A model generated the notes under the pieces. It searched no databases and was not told where the DNA came from. It saw only the letters and a program-made list of their open reading frames with translations. Positions 1 through 8,919 of a DNA stretch of 64,000 nt are shown here, one piece after another (position 1 is the stretch's first letter; each line of letters opens with the position of its first letter). The position numbers and the translations under genes were made by a program. The stretch is from Bacteroidota bacterium (GTDB lineage: Bacteria > Bacteroidota > Bacteroidia > B-17B0 > Aurantibacillaceae): the NCBI GenBank assembly GCA_013697245.1, contig JACCXH010000057.1:48497-112496 (forward strand), written 5' to 3'.

Positions 1-293
1 AAGCAATTTAAATACCAGGTTAGTTCTGTAACCTGTGGCACACGGCTTTGGCGGTAAAAAATAGTTTTACCTGTATCTAAACCAAACGCTAACCAGGTTG
101 CCGCAACAGCATTGGTGCTTTGTTTAATAAAGGCTGCGTCTTTAACACTTGTTAGCGTATGCATATCGGCAATAAACAACAAGCTTTCGCTATCCGGTTT
201 TTTACTTAATTCAATAGCGGGTAAAATAGCGCCAAGTATATTGCCTAAATGCGGTACGTTTGTGCTTTGTATGCCGGTTAAAATGCGTGTCAT
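1..293 (-). CDS. trpS: Tryptophanyl-tRNA synthetase, N-terminal part (runs off the left edge)
   Basis: Charges tRNA-Trp with tryptophan in the cytoplasm. The 97 visible residues begin MTRILTGIQSTNVPHLGNIL, the opening of bacterial class Ic TrpS, and include the HIGH-like ATP-binding signature PHLGN, then the motif SLLFIADMHTLT typical of the Rossmann fold. The gene is cut by the window edge, so the KMSKS loop and anticodon-binding domain are not visible. The ATG at 293-291 is a clear start, 14 bases downstream of a TACATTTG box. The next gene on this strand is separated by only 48 bases but the promoter box between them suggests separate transcription. Confidence 0.95.
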   Translation of the reverse strand, partial: MTRILTGIQSTNVPHLGNILGAILPAIELSKKPDSESLLFIADMHTLTSVKDAAFIKQSTNAVAATWLAFGLDTGKTIFYRQSRVPQVTELTWYLNC

Positions 294-306
294 AATATTT
301 ATATTG

Positions 307-314
307 CAAATGTA
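307..314 (-). promoter_or_regulatory. Bacteroidota-type -7 box upstream of trpS
   Basis: TACATTTG matches the Bacteroidota sigma-A consensus TAnnTTTG and lies 13 bases before the trpS ATG, which would give a leader of about ten bases. I see no good TTG -33 element at the expected spacing, so the call rests on one box and its position. Confidence 0.4.
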
Positions 315-341
315 ATATTTTTAATGAAGAGAAATTTAATT

Positions 342-2462
342 TTAAGAAAGGCGTATAGAAATGAGGGTTACATCGTCTGTTTGCTCTACCTTGCCTTTCC
401 AAGATTCAAAAGCGGTTTTAAAAGCGACCTCTTGCTCGTTCAAAGAAAGTCCGCAGTTTTGCAGCAGAATCTCCTGCAATTGTTTTGACATGAATTTTTT
501 GCCTTTTGGTCCGCCAAACTGATCGGGAACACCATCGGTAAATAAATATAATTGTGTTGAACTATCTATTTTAATTTCGTGTAATGCATAATTTACTTCT
601 TCAGTATCATAAATGCCGCCAATAGAATATTTATCAGCTTTATAAATTTTCAGCTCTTTATTTTTTATAAGATACAAAGGCCTTCCGGCTCCCGCATATA
701 AAACAACTTTGCTTTTAAGATCAATGCGTATCAACGCAATATCCATTCCGTCTTTAGAATCGCGTTGCTGCATATTTTCATTCAACGTTTTTACAACATG
801 AAAATGCAATTCTTTTAGAATAGCTGCCGGCGACTCTAATTTCGAATTAAGTACTATCTGGTTTAATAAACTGTTACCAAGCATAGACATCATAGCGCCA
901 GGAACACCATGCCCGGTACAGTCTGCCACCGCATAATAAATATAATTATTGTTTTGTGCCAACCAATAAAAATCGCCACTTACAATGTCTTTAGGTTGAA
1001 AATAAATGAATGATTCCGAGAATACTGTTTTTAAAAGTTTGTTAGATGGCAACACAGAACCTTGTATGCGTTTGGCATAATTAATACTATCGGTTATTTC
1101 TTTATTCTTATGCTGTAGCTCTTCTTTTTTCTCTTCAATTTCATTTTTTTGAGCGGCGATAGCGTCGTTTTTTTCCTGCAATAAATTATTATCTTTCTTC
1201 TTTTCAGAAAAACGGTAAATAAAAAACACACTTAATAATAAAAGCAAAACAGCTACAATTGCTGTAAATATTTTAATGTAGCGATCTTTTTCTATCGTAT
1301 GTTCTTTAAGTTGTTTGTCTTGTGTAAGTAATTGAATTTCCTGTTGTTTTTTTTTGGTTTCGTATTTTGTTGACAATTCGTTGATAGCCCTTGCGTTTTC
1401 CTCTTTGGAAATTTTTTCCATAATGTCTACCAATTTTTTGTAATAGAGATTTGCTCTCTGATAGTCTCCAAGATCTTCATAGGCAGAGGATAAATTAGAG
1501 GCAGATTCTTTTATTTGCACAAAGATCTTTAGCTTTTCTGATATATCCAGGCTTTTTTCAAGATACGGCAGCGCCATTTTTATACGGCCGGTTTGCATGT
1601 ATACTTTACCCATATATAAATTAGAAAGTTGAATGGCATAATCTTTGCCAAGGGCCAGATCAATGGTATAGGCCTTGGTAATAATAAGTTCAGCTTCTTT
1701 ATATTTTTTAAGGTTCATTAAAGTAGAGCCAAGATTAATATAACTTTCTGCAAGAAGACTAGAATCGCCTAATTGCTCAATCACCTCAACAGAACGTTTT
1801 TGATAAAATAAAGCGGAATCGTATTGCTTCAAATTAGAAAAACCGAGCCCAAGGTTATCTAAGGTGGAAACATAGATACTTTTGTTTGAAACGGGATTAA
1901 TAAACGCTAAGGATTTCTTATAGAAGCGCACAGCACTCTTGTAATCCTGGCGGTAAAAGTTTAGAGAGCCAAGGTGTTCGAATCCGTTATGTAAACGCAA
2001 AGAATCTTTTTCTTTTTCAGCATACTCAATGCATTTAAAAAAACAGCCGGCAGCAGTTTCATAATTGCCCATGCGCATATATGTAAGTCCCTCAAAATCG
2101 CTGATGTTGGCATATTGACCCGTGATTTTATTTTTGATTGCAAATTTCCTCGCACTATCAATGTACGCTAGCGATGTGTCGTATAGGCCATGTGTGCGGT
2201 AAGTTCTTGCAAGTGTAAGAAAAAGCCTTACCGTTGGTTTTGTGAAATTTTTTGATCTTGAAATTTGTATTGCATATCTTGAAATAGCGGTTGAAATAGC
2301 CAATTCAGTATCCCTGTATTTAATAGCCATCGAATCTAGCAGCATTACTTGTTGTTTTGGATCTTTATTTGCAATGCTGTTGTAAACGCTTTTTGGTATA
2401 AGCTGGCACCATAATCGCGAAGCGATTATAACTAAAAAACATATAAAAACAAGTCGTTTCAT
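342..2462 (-). CDS. TPR-repeat, membrane-anchored SpoIIE-type serine phosphatase
   Basis: Likely a signalling protein whose extracytoplasmic TPR domain controls a cytoplasmic PP2C-like serine/threonine phosphatase. Reading from the N-terminus: a signal peptide (about residues 1-20), tetratricopeptide repeats up to about residue 360, a coiled coil, one transmembrane helix near residue 400 (IFTAIVAVLLLLLSVFFIY), a second Lys/Glu-rich coiled coil, and a SpoIIE catalytic domain over the last 240 residues. Catalytic-domain motifs include SGDFYW, VADCTGHGVPGAMMSMLG, KDGMDIALI and TDGVPDQFGG, which hold the metal-binding aspartates. The architecture is common in Bacteroidota, where the target is usually an anti-anti-sigma factor; none is encoded nearby. 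The ATG is preceded by a TAAGTTTG box. Not assignable to a named gene. Confidence 0.85.
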   Translation of the reverse strand: MKRLVFICFLVIIASRLWCQLIPKSVYNSIANKDPKQQVMLLDSMAIKYRDTELAISTAISRYAIQISRSKNFTKPTVRLFLTLARTYRTHGLYDTSLAYIDSARKFAIKNKITGQYANISDFEGLTYMRMGNYETAAGCFFKCIEYAEKEKDSLRLHNGFEHLGSLNFYRQDYKSAVRFYKKSLAFINPVSNKSIYVSTLDNLGLGFSNLKQYDSALFYQKRSVEVIEQLGDSSLLAESYINLGSTLMNLKKYKEAELIITKAYTIDLALGKDYAIQLSNLYMGKVYMQTGRIKMALPYLEKSLDISEKLKIFVQIKESASNLSSAYEDLGDYQRANLYYKKLVDIMEKISKEENARAINELSTKYETKKKQQEIQLLTQDKQLKEHTIEKDRYIKIFTAIVAVLLLLLSVFFIYRFSEKKKDNNLLQEKNDAIAAQKNEIEEKKEELQHKNKEITDSINYAKRIQGSVLPSNKLLKTVFSESFIYFQPKDIVSGDFYWLAQNNNYIYYAVADCTGHGVPGAMMSMLGNSLLNQIVLNSKLESPAAILKELHFHVVKTLNENMQQRDSKDGMDIALIRIDLKSKVVLYAGAGRPLYLIKNKELKIYKADKYSIGGIYDTEEVNYALHEIKIDSSTQLYLFTDGVPDQFGGPKGKKFMSKQLQEILLQNCGLSLNEQEVAFKTAFESWKGKVEQTDDVTLISIRLS

Positions 2463-2469
2463 TGTAATA

Positions 2470-2477
2470 CAAACTTA
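2470..2477 (-). promoter_or_regulatory. Probable -7 box for the SpoIIE-type phosphatase gene
   Basis: TAAGTTTG fits TAnnTTTG and sits 7 bases before the ATG at 2462. A TTG lies 22 bases upstream of it, slightly further than the usual 19. Confidence 0.35.
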
Positions 2478-2528
2478 ACAAATTAAGTAAAGTACTATGC
2501 AATTGGACTTATTTAATTGTCTAAAAAA

Positions 2529-3788
2529 TTATTGTTTAATAAGCTTTTGGGTATAAAACCTGTTTCCTTGTGAGACTTGTATAAAATAAATACCTTCAGT
2601 TAATTGAGAAATATCCAACACATTTTTATCTTTCGTTTCAAAAACGGTAGTTCCAAAAAGATCAGATATTTTTATTTCTATGCCAGAATAATTGTCGGTA
2701 ATAATATTGATGTTATTGTTTGCAGGATTAGGATAAACGCTAAAGTTATTTGAAAAACCAGTATTTCTTATACCTAAAGAAAGGTTTGAGCAACTCGGCG
2801 TTAAACTATCCGTGGCTGCGTAATTAGAACAAGAATTATAAAACAAACTTTTAAAAAAACACGAAGCACGGCTCACGCGCATAAGTGTTCCTGCGCCACC
2901 CTGATATACGCCGTGGCCACCGGAAAGATAAACGGTTAGATCGCCGCAAATACCGGCTGCGGTTAACTTTGTATGTAGTGCATGAGATCCATAAATATAA
3001 TGGCTAGTTGTAATGCAGGTAACATCAATAGCCGAATCTACAGGAACAACGCCGTCATTTCCGCCATGAAAAGAAACTGTTGGGACACCTTCATTTACAT
3101 CAAAAAAATCAGAAGAAGCTCCGCCCCAGTTATTAAAGATCCCTTTAACTCGGAATGTGTTTGTTAACGAATTGCCGGAAGTATTGATGTTACCAAGAGA
3201 TGAAACGATAGATGGATAAACCTGTTGAAGTTCTGCCGGTGAATTGTAAACCATTGCATTTGCCGTACCTGCCCCTGCGCTATAACCACCAGCAAATAAC
3301 CAGGTGGTGTCAATTTTATAAGTGCCCGCATTGGCAACCATGTAGCGCATAGCCGCTTTAGCGTCTTGCGTGGCCCTGTAAACAGCCTTCTCCTGTGAAA
3401 GTGTATCAGCACATGGAATAACCGTCTCTTTACCTAAACGATAGTCAATAGCAACGGCAACAAAGCCGCGTTGTGCAAATTCCTTACAATAATTATCCAT
3501 TTGCCCTCTGTTTCCTGAAACAAAAGCACCCCCAAAGATCATTAGGATCATTGGGCGTTTTGAAAGCGTTTCAACAAAATTTTTAGGATAAAAGACATTT
3601 AACTTAAGATTTTGGTTAACACCTTGCCAATTTAAGGCTGTGGCATATATTACTGAATCTTCCTGAATATCGGCAGCATTAAAAAAAGGTGTTTGGGTAA
3701 AACGGTTGTCTCCAACACAATACTGAGCAAGAGATGTAAAATGTAAAACAAGTAATAAAAGTAAAACAGCAGATAATTTTTTTTGCAT
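2529..3788 (-). CDS. Secreted alpha/beta-hydrolase (carboxylesterase-like) with T9SS type A sorting domain
   Basis: A probable exported esterase or acyl hydrolase of the BD-FAE/Est type. A signal peptide (residues 1-21, ending HFTSLAQ) is followed by an alpha/beta-hydrolase core: an oxyanion-hole motif IFGGAFVSGNRG, a nucleophile elbow GYSAGAG containing the catalytic serine, a late aspartate in GNDGVVPVDSA and a candidate histidine in SGGHGVYQGG. The last 70 or so residues (from VYPNPANNN to KLIKQ) form a T9SS type A C-terminal domain, which directs export across the outer membrane and is normally cleaved. Substrate cannot be inferred. The ATG start is well placed for the signal peptide; 66 bases separate it from the upstream FAD protein gene. 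Confidence 0.82.
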   Translation of the reverse strand: MQKKLSAVLLLLLVLHFTSLAQYCVGDNRFTQTPFFNAADIQEDSVIYATALNWQGVNQNLKLNVFYPKNFVETLSKRPMILMIFGGAFVSGNRGQMDNYCKEFAQRGFVAVAIDYRLGKETVIPCADTLSQEKAVYRATQDAKAAMRYMVANAGTYKIDTTWLFAGGYSAGAGTANAMVYNSPAELQQVYPSIVSSLGNINTSGNSLTNTFRVKGIFNNWGGASSDFFDVNEGVPTVSFHGGNDGVVPVDSAIDVTCITTSHYIYGSHALHTKLTAAGICGDLTVYLSGGHGVYQGGAGTLMRVSRASCFFKSLFYNSCSNYAATDSLTPSCSNLSLGIRNTGFSNNFSVYPNPANNNINIITDNYSGIEIKISDLFGTTVFETKDKNVLDISQLTEGIYFIQVSQGNRFYTQKLIKQ

Positions 3789-3826
3789 AAGGGGTTTATT
3801 CTTTGACCTTTAAAAAAGAGAAAAGT

Positions 3827-5407
3827 TTAATCGACCAAATAAATTTTATCGGCACATCTTTCACCATCCATTGCCGCGCTTACAATACCTCCGGCATAAC
3901 CGGCGCCCTCGCCGCAAGGAAAAAGATTTTTTAATTGCGGATGACTTAATAGATCTTTATCACGGGGAATACGAACAGGCGTTGAGGTTCTTGATTCCAC
4001 GCCAACAACAACCGCCTCATTGGTCAAATAGCCTCGCATTTTACCGCCAAATGCCTTTAAACCTTCTTTTAAAGCAGGGCCAATTAATTTTCCTAAAACC
4101 TGTTGCAGTTCCACACTTTTTAAACCGGGCTGGTAACTGCAATCTGGAAGGCCGGCACTAAATTTTCCGTTCACAAAATCCTGTAAACGCTGCGCGGGAG
4201 CGGTTTGTGTTTTACCACCAAAGTTCCAGGCCTTCTTTTCTAATTGTTTTTGAAATTCTAAACCGGCTAAAGGACCAAAATTTTTGTAGGTTTCAAAGTC
4301 TGATAATTCCAAACCAACTACAATGCCGCTATTGGCATAAGGGTTATTTCGTTTACTTGGGCTCCAGCCATTTGTAACCACTTCTTCTTGTGCAGTAGCG
4401 CAGGGAGCTATGATACCCCCCGGACACATACAGAAAGAATAAACGCCTCGACCTTTAACCTGGTGAACCAAATTGTAACTTGCCGCCGGCAAAAATTCAC
4501 GTTTGGTGATAACCTCTTCCAAATTGCCGCAATGGTATTGTATCTTATCAATTAACGGTTGAGGATGTTCCACCCTAATGCCCAAGGCAAAAGGTTTGGC
4601 TTCAATTAAAATTTGTTTAGAATTTAAAAGTTCGTAAATGTCTCGCGCAGAATGGCCTGTGGCCAATATTAATTTTTTAACGGGAAATTCCTGCTCACCT
4701 TTTTCGTTTAAAACAGTAATTGAACAAATAGTTTCCTTCTCTATTTTAAGATCGGTTAATTTGGAATTAAAATGTATTTCGCCACCAAAATTTAAAATGG
4801 TGCCCCGTATTTGTTCAATAAGTTGTGGTAATTTATTGGTGCCAATATGCGGATGCGCATCTACTAAAATTTCCCTGCTGGCGCCATGCGATACAAATGT
4901 TCTTAAGATCTTATCAATATCACCTCGTTTGCTTGATCTTGTGTAAAGCTTGCCATCACTATAAGTGCCGGCACCACCTTCGCCAAAGCAATAATTGCTT
5001 TCGGGGTTTACGATATGTTCTTTATTAATGGCTGCAAGATCTCTTCTTCTATCTTTTATGTTTTTTCCGCGTTCAAAAATGATGGGTTTAATGCCAAGTT
5101 CTAAACAACGTAAGGCGGCAAATAAACCAGCGGGGCCACTGCCAATAATGTGGCAGGTTTTTTTGGAAGATGTTACGTCAAGATAACTAAGCTCAATTTT
5201 TTCTTCATTGAATTCCTCATTCACAACGGCTAAAACCGTTAGATTAATTTCAATGCTTCGTGAACGAGCGTCAATACTCCGTTTCAACACTTTTATAAAT
5301 AATCCGGATGTGTCTTTAAGCTGAAGTTGTTGTTTTACTTCTTCTTTTAAAAGTTGCTCGTTAACTGCAATTTGCGGACTAACCTTAAGTTGTAATTTTG
5401 TTTGCAT
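3827..5407 (-). CDS. FAD-dependent dehydrogenase (COG2509 family)
   Basis: A 526-residue cytoplasmic flavoprotein of the family often annotated as NAD(P)/FAD-dependent oxidoreductase. The dinucleotide-binding glycine motif GSGPAGLFAALR lies near residue 90, after an N-terminal domain of about 85 residues typical of this family. Later motifs GEGGAGTYSDGKLYTR, LATGHSARDIY and the C-terminal FPCGEGAGYAGGIVSAAMDG complete the FAD fold. The physiological substrate is unknown. I chose the ATG at 5407 (MQTKLQLKV) rather than an in-frame TTG at 5434 that adds nine residues. It lies 38 bases downstream of porT on the same strand and may be cotranscribed with it. Confidence 0.85.
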   Translation of the reverse strand: MQTKLQLKVSPQIAVNEQLLKEEVKQQLQLKDTSGLFIKVLKRSIDARSRSIEINLTVLAVVNEEFNEEKIELSYLDVTSSKKTCHIIGSGPAGLFAALRCLELGIKPIIFERGKNIKDRRRDLAAINKEHIVNPESNYCFGEGGAGTYSDGKLYTRSSKRGDIDKILRTFVSHGASREILVDAHPHIGTNKLPQLIEQIRGTILNFGGEIHFNSKLTDLKIEKETICSITVLNEKGEQEFPVKKLILATGHSARDIYELLNSKQILIEAKPFALGIRVEHPQPLIDKIQYHCGNLEEVITKREFLPAASYNLVHQVKGRGVYSFCMCPGGIIAPCATAQEEVVTNGWSPSKRNNPYANSGIVVGLELSDFETYKNFGPLAGLEFQKQLEKKAWNFGGKTQTAPAQRLQDFVNGKFSAGLPDCSYQPGLKSVELQQVLGKLIGPALKEGLKAFGGKMRGYLTNEAVVVGVESRTSTPVRIPRDKDLLSHPQLKNLFPCGEGAGYAGGIVSAAMDGERCADKIYLVD

Positions 5408-5445
5408 AATGAGTGGAAGGATTTTATCCTTCAATTTTTAAATGT

Positions 5446-6204
5446 CTAACCTTCAAATGTGATAGTAAAAACCACCATGCGCGACCGTACTTTGTCTAAA
5501 CTATTTGTAAAAATACTATTCTCGGGCCGCAATAAATTTTTTGTGCCAATTAAAAGTTTTAATTCCAGGCCGAGTTTAAAATACTCCAAATAAAAATCTG
5601 TTCCGGCGCCGGCGCTATAAAAAATATCGTCGCGTTTTAATTTTACATTATCATCTAATTGGTTTGGTCCGCCGCTGGAAACACCAGCGGATTTTTTTCG
5701 TGATGCAAGGTCTAACGAATAGCCGCCACCGCCAATAACATAAGCACTAAAATTACCTAAACGCTTGGATTGAATTTTTGTTTCTAATGGAAACAACAGA
5801 AAAGCCGACTCTACTAGTTTTTGAAATATTTTTGTACTATCACGTGCCACGTTTGATAAATGATATTCTATTTTCCGCGACGCAAAACTAATACTTGGCG
5901 TAAAACGAATTCTTACGTATTCGTGCAAACGCGCATCGCAAACAATGCCAATAGCAAAACCGGGTGCGGGTTGCGAGTAAATTGTTTTTATCCTGTAACG
6001 AGTAGAGCCAATAACCGTATCAGGAAATTCTGAATTAGGTTTTGGATTTATTCTAAAATCGGTTGAGTTGCCGGCAATGGTAAAACCAAAATGTAATCTT
6101 TGCTTATAAAACTTGGGCAAATGAACGCCGTAACCATCATTTTCCTGCGAAAAAGAGTTAAAAGAAATAAAAAAAGTAATGATTATGACGATGAGTCTTT
6201 TCAA
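5446..6204 (-). CDS. porT: PorT family type IX secretion component (outer-membrane beta-barrel)
   Basis: PorT is an outer-membrane-associated protein needed for type IX secretion and gliding in Bacteroidota. This 252-residue protein has a signal peptide (to about FNSFSQ, residue 20), then the family signature region LPKFYKQRLHFGFTIAGN, and a series of amphipathic beta strands including VRIRFTPSISFASRKIEY. Length matches PorT proteins of 230-250 residues. The T9SS cargo elsewhere in the window supports the call. The start is a TTG at 6204; no in-frame ATG or GTG precedes the signal peptide. A PorT-like general barrel (outer membrane beta-barrel superfamily) is the alternative reading. Confidence 0.75.
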   Translation of the reverse strand: MKRLIVIIITFFISFNSFSQENDGYGVHLPKFYKQRLHFGFTIAGNSTDFRINPKPNSEFPDTVIGSTRYRIKTIYSQPAPGFAIGIVCDARLHEYVRIRFTPSISFASRKIEYHLSNVARDSTKIFQKLVESAFLLFPLETKIQSKRLGNFSAYVIGGGGYSLDLASRKKSAGVSSGGPNQLDDNVKLKRDDIFYSAGAGTDFYLEYFKLGLELKLLIGTKNLLRPENSIFTNSLDKVRSRMVVFTITFEG

Positions 6205-6291
6205 AAATATATAACGTTTTTTAAAACATAAAATTGTGTAAAGTTATTGATTTAGTTGGGTTTTATAGCGCTGAAAACGAATAAAAAATCC

Positions 6292-6299
6292 TAAATTTG
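6292..6299 (+). promoter_or_regulatory. Probable -7 box for panD
   Basis: TAAATTTG, a perfect TAnnTTTG match, ends 7 bases before the panD ATG, implying a very short leader. A convincing -33 element is not visible. Confidence 0.4.
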
Positions 6300-6306
6300 A
6301 CCCGTT

Positions 6307-6657
6307 ATGGAAATTCAGGTTATTAAATCCAAATTGCATTGTGTAACTGTTACACAAGCAGAACTGGATTATATTGGCAGCATTACAATTGATGAGGATC
6401 TGATGGACGCTGCAAATTTTATTGAGAACGAGCAAGTACATGTTCTAAACAAAAACAACGGCGAAAGAATAATTACTTATGTCATAAAAGGCGAACGCGG
6501 TAGCGGTGTAATATGTTTGAATGGCCCTGCGGCATTAAAAGTAAAACTGGGCGATATTGTTATTGTAATATCTTACGCAAACATGGATTTTGAAAAAGCA
6601 AAAACGTTTCAGCCATGGGTTATTTTCCCCGATACTAAAACCAATAAATTAAAATAA
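6307..6657 (+). CDS. panD: Aspartate 1-decarboxylase precursor
   Basis: Makes beta-alanine from L-aspartate for pantothenate and coenzyme A synthesis. The 116-residue length is normal for PanD. The proenzyme self-cleaves between Gly24 and Ser25, seen here in YIGSITID, and the new serine becomes the pyruvoyl cofactor. Other family motifs are the early active-site lysine (VIKSKLH), [13 protein letters not shown], and the LNGPAA segment followed by [10 protein letters not shown]. It starts an apparent operon: the next gene begins with a GTG one base after its stop. Confidence 0.95.
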   Translation: MEIQVIKSKLHCVTVTQAELDYIGSITIDEDLMDAANFIENEQVHVLNKNNGERIITYVIKGERGSGVICLNGPAALKVKLGDIVIVISYANMDFEKAKTFQPWVIFPDTKTNKLK

Positions 6658-6658
6658 G

Positions 6659-7696
6659 GTGGCCACAAAAAAAAGCGCTAAATCCATAATACAATTTATT
6701 GTTTTACTTGGTATAGGTGTTTTGTTTATATGGTTATCTGTAAGGCAAATTACGCCAGAGCAGAGAAGTGAAATTTTTGATGCATTCCGTCAAGCCGATT
6801 ATTTTTGGGTTGTTATTTCCTTGGTAATATCGCTACTTAGCCATTTTTTACGCGCCTACCGTTGGAATTACTTATTAAAACCAACAGGTCACAGGGTAAA
6901 CTTACTAAATGCAAATTGTTATGTTTTAATTGGCTATTTGACCAATTATGGTATTCCTCGCATGGGCGAGATCTCGCGCTGTACGGTAGCTGCAAAATAT
7001 GATGATGTACCCTTTGAAGTAGCGTTTGGAACGGTAATAACTGAAAGGATAATTGATTTTATTTTATTTTTATTAATATTTGCTTTTACATTTTTTGTTC
7101 AGTTTACTGAATTAGCCGGCCTGGCAAATGAATATATTTTTGATCCGGCATTGCACTGGTTAAATGGAATTATGCAAAGCCCTACAAAAATAATTATACT
7201 CTCTGCGATTGTAGGAGTATTGTTGCTTGCTTTTTTTCTTCTCAGAAAAAAATTCTCTTCACTTTTAAAAGGCAAACTTGGCGGCATTATAAAAGGCATG
7301 GGACAAGGACTGGGCTCTATTGCAAAAATGGATAAACCATTTCAATTTATTGCATTAAGCCTTTTGATCTGGGCTTGTTATTTTTATTCGTTGTATGTAT
7401 GTTTCTTTGCTTTAAAGGGCACTTCGCATTTAGGGCAATCAGAATGCCTTACCTTGTTATTATTTGGCACCTTTGGGGTGATCTTTGCACCAGGTGGGCT
7501 GGGAGCCTATCCAGCCATTGTGGGAGGCATTTTGGTTGCTACCTATCATGTGGATATTGTGTCTTCGTTTGCATTGCCGTGGCTTTTATGGACCAGCCAA
7601 TTTATTTTGATCTTATTTTTTGGATTAATAAGCTTCGCGGTTTTACCACTTTATAACAAAAATAAAAATGTCGTTTCACCAACAGCTGAAAAGTAA
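6659..7696 (+). CDS. Lysylphosphatidylglycerol synthase-like/flippase domain membrane protein (UPF0104)
   Basis: A 345-residue integral inner-membrane protein with about eight hydrophobic segments, of the UPF0104 or AglD/MprF-like flippase domain family. The conserved region HFLRAYRWNYLLKPTGHRV and the YLTNYGIPRMGEISRC segment are typical of the family, as is the glycine/proline-rich FGVIFAPGGLGAYPAIVGG near the C-terminus. Proteins of this family are thought to move or modify lipids, but no substrate is known for this type. The start is GTG, one base after the panD stop, and the 3' end overlaps rfaE2 by 29 bases, so translation is probably coupled. That coupling to a heptose-nucleotide gene hints at an envelope role. 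Confidence 0.8.
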   Translation: MATKKSAKSIIQFIVLLGIGVLFIWLSVRQITPEQRSEIFDAFRQADYFWVVISLVISLLSHFLRAYRWNYLLKPTGHRVNLLNANCYVLIGYLTNYGIPRMGEISRCTVAAKYDDVPFEVAFGTVITERIIDFILFLLIFAFTFFVQFTELAGLANEYIFDPALHWLNGIMQSPTKIIILSAIVGVLLLAFFLLRKKFSSLLKGKLGGIIKGMGQGLGSIAKMDKPFQFIALSLLIWACYFYSLYVCFFALKGTSHLGQSECLTLLLFGTFGVIFAPGGLGAYPAIVGGILVATYHVDIVSSFALPWLLWTSQFILILFFGLISFAVLPLYNKNKNVVSPTAEK

Positions 7697-8159
7697 AATA
7701 GTAACAAAAGAAACTGCTTTACAAACAATTGACCTGTTGAAGAAAGCAGGTAAAAAAATTGTTTTTACAAATGGTTGTTTTGATATACTGCACCCGGGAC
7801 ATGTTGATTATTTAAGCCAGGCGCGCGACCTCGGCGATGTTTTAGTTTTAGGATTAAATACCGATAATTCTGTAAAGCGCCTGAACAAAGCACCAAACAG
7901 ACCGATTAACAAAGAACAAGAACGGGCAATGGTGTTGGCAGCAATAGGATGCGTTGATTTTATTGTTGTATTCGATGAAGAAACCCCTTATGAACTAATA
8001 AAAATTTTGCAACCAGATATTTTAGTTAAGGGAGATGATTGGCCAGTTGAAAAAATTGTTGGTTATGATATTGTAACCGCTAATGGTGGCAAAGTAATGA
8101 CCATTCCCTTTTTGGAAGGTTTTTCTACAACCAATCTTATTAAACGGATCGTTTCCTAA
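7668..8159 (+). CDS. rfaE2: D-glycero-beta-D-manno-heptose 1-phosphate adenylyltransferase
   Basis: Transfers AMP from ATP to heptose 1-phosphate, giving ADP-heptose for lipopolysaccharide core synthesis. The 163-residue protein is a stand-alone cytidylyltransferase-like domain equal to the C-terminal half of E. coli HldE. The nucleotide-binding HxGH motif is LHPGHVDYLSQA, preceded by FTNGCFD; the ILVKGDDWPVEKIVG segment and the C-terminal GFSTTNLIKRI are also characteristic. The kinase half (RfaE1) is not in the window. The 29-base overlap with the upstream membrane protein gene suggests one transcript from the panD promoter. Confidence 0.93.
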   Translation: MSFHQQLKSKIVTKETALQTIDLLKKAGKKIVFTNGCFDILHPGHVDYLSQARDLGDVLVLGLNTDNSVKRLNKAPNRPINKEQERAMVLAAIGCVDFIVVFDEETPYELIKILQPDILVKGDDWPVEKIVGYDIVTANGGKVMTIPFLEGFSTTNLIKRIVS

Positions 8160-8170
8160 CGATAAGGATT

Positions 8171-8337
8171 AATATGTCGTCCCTACAGGACTTTAATCCC
8201 TCCTTGTCTTTTTTTTCTATGATATTCTTTTCCCATGGGACAAACAAAATGTTATATAAAATAAAAAGTCCCATTAGGGACTTGATATTATAGAGCAATC
8301 ATAACCAGACTTCATAGTCCCGTAGGGACGAAATATT
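8171..8337. repeat. 167-bp MITE/REP-like element with 21-bp terminal inverted repeats
   Basis: The ends 8171-8191 and 8317-8337 are inverted copies matching at 19 of 21 positions, each containing a GTCCCTAcrGGGAC-type palindrome. Inside lie two more related palindromes, TCCCATGGGA at 8231-8240 and GTCCCATTAGGGAC at 8268-8281. There is no reading frame. The form is that of a non-autonomous palindromic element, perhaps mobilised by a REP-associated (RAYT) transposase encoded elsewhere. It fills nearly the whole gap between rfaE2 and the orphan gene. Confidence 0.7.
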
Positions 8338-8346
8338 GATTTGGGT

Positions 8347-8919
8347 TTAATTCTGCTTAAGCGGAATATATGTTTTCCCATTCTCAATAACAATGTGATT
8401 AGAGTTAGAGAGAACATCGATAGCATCTAAAAACAATTTCTTAAGCAACTGTCGGTCTTGTTCCCAAAAATGATCCATTACAGCTTTTAGTGAATCTTCA
8501 ATCTTTTCTATTTTGCAAGAAGCAATTCTACCTAAATAAAAAATAACGATTTCTGATTTTAATTTTAATTGCCCATCATCTGTATGAAGTTCTTCTTCAG
8601 CTATTTTTGTTTTAAGCAGAACTTCTTTGTGCGGCTTTAATGTTTCAACAATTTTATGATTGGCTTGAACGCTAGATTCTATACGCTTTACAGCCCATCC
8701 TTGTCCATTCAGTAATTCGCCGCAAGTAAATTTTAATTGATGCGTTCTTTCAATGTATTTTACTAACGTGCTCGGGCTTGCCTTACGATTCCAGTCTTTT
8801 TTCTCAATTAAAACGGCTTCGCCTACGTTAAGGTTAACAATTGAATTAAAAATGGGCGAGCTTCTCCCTTTCCCTTTTAGTGCAAGGCGGTTAAACTCTT
8901 CTTCTTTAAGAATTCTCAT
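8347..8919 (-). CDS. Hypothetical protein, 190 aa
   Basis: I do not recognise this protein. It is soluble and charged, with no signal peptide or membrane segment. The first 80 residues contain a basic, DNA- or RNA-binding-looking segment (KKDWNRKASPSTLVKYIERTH), resembling a small helix-turn-helix or DUF-type phage/regulatory fold, and the C-terminal 70 residues are probably alpha-helical. A possible terminator is provided by the adjoining palindromic element at 8171-8337. It stands alone between that element and a 400-base AT-rich gap, a setting typical of accessory genes. Confidence 0.6.
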   Translation of the reverse strand: MRILKEEEFNRLALKGKGRSSPIFNSIVNLNVGEAVLIEKKDWNRKASPSTLVKYIERTHQLKFTCGELLNGQGWAVKRIESSVQANHKIVETLKPHKEVLLKTKIAEEELHTDDGQLKLKSEIVIFYLGRIASCKIEKIEDSLKAVMDHFWEQDRQLLKKLFLDAIDVLSNSNHIVIENGKTYIPLKQN

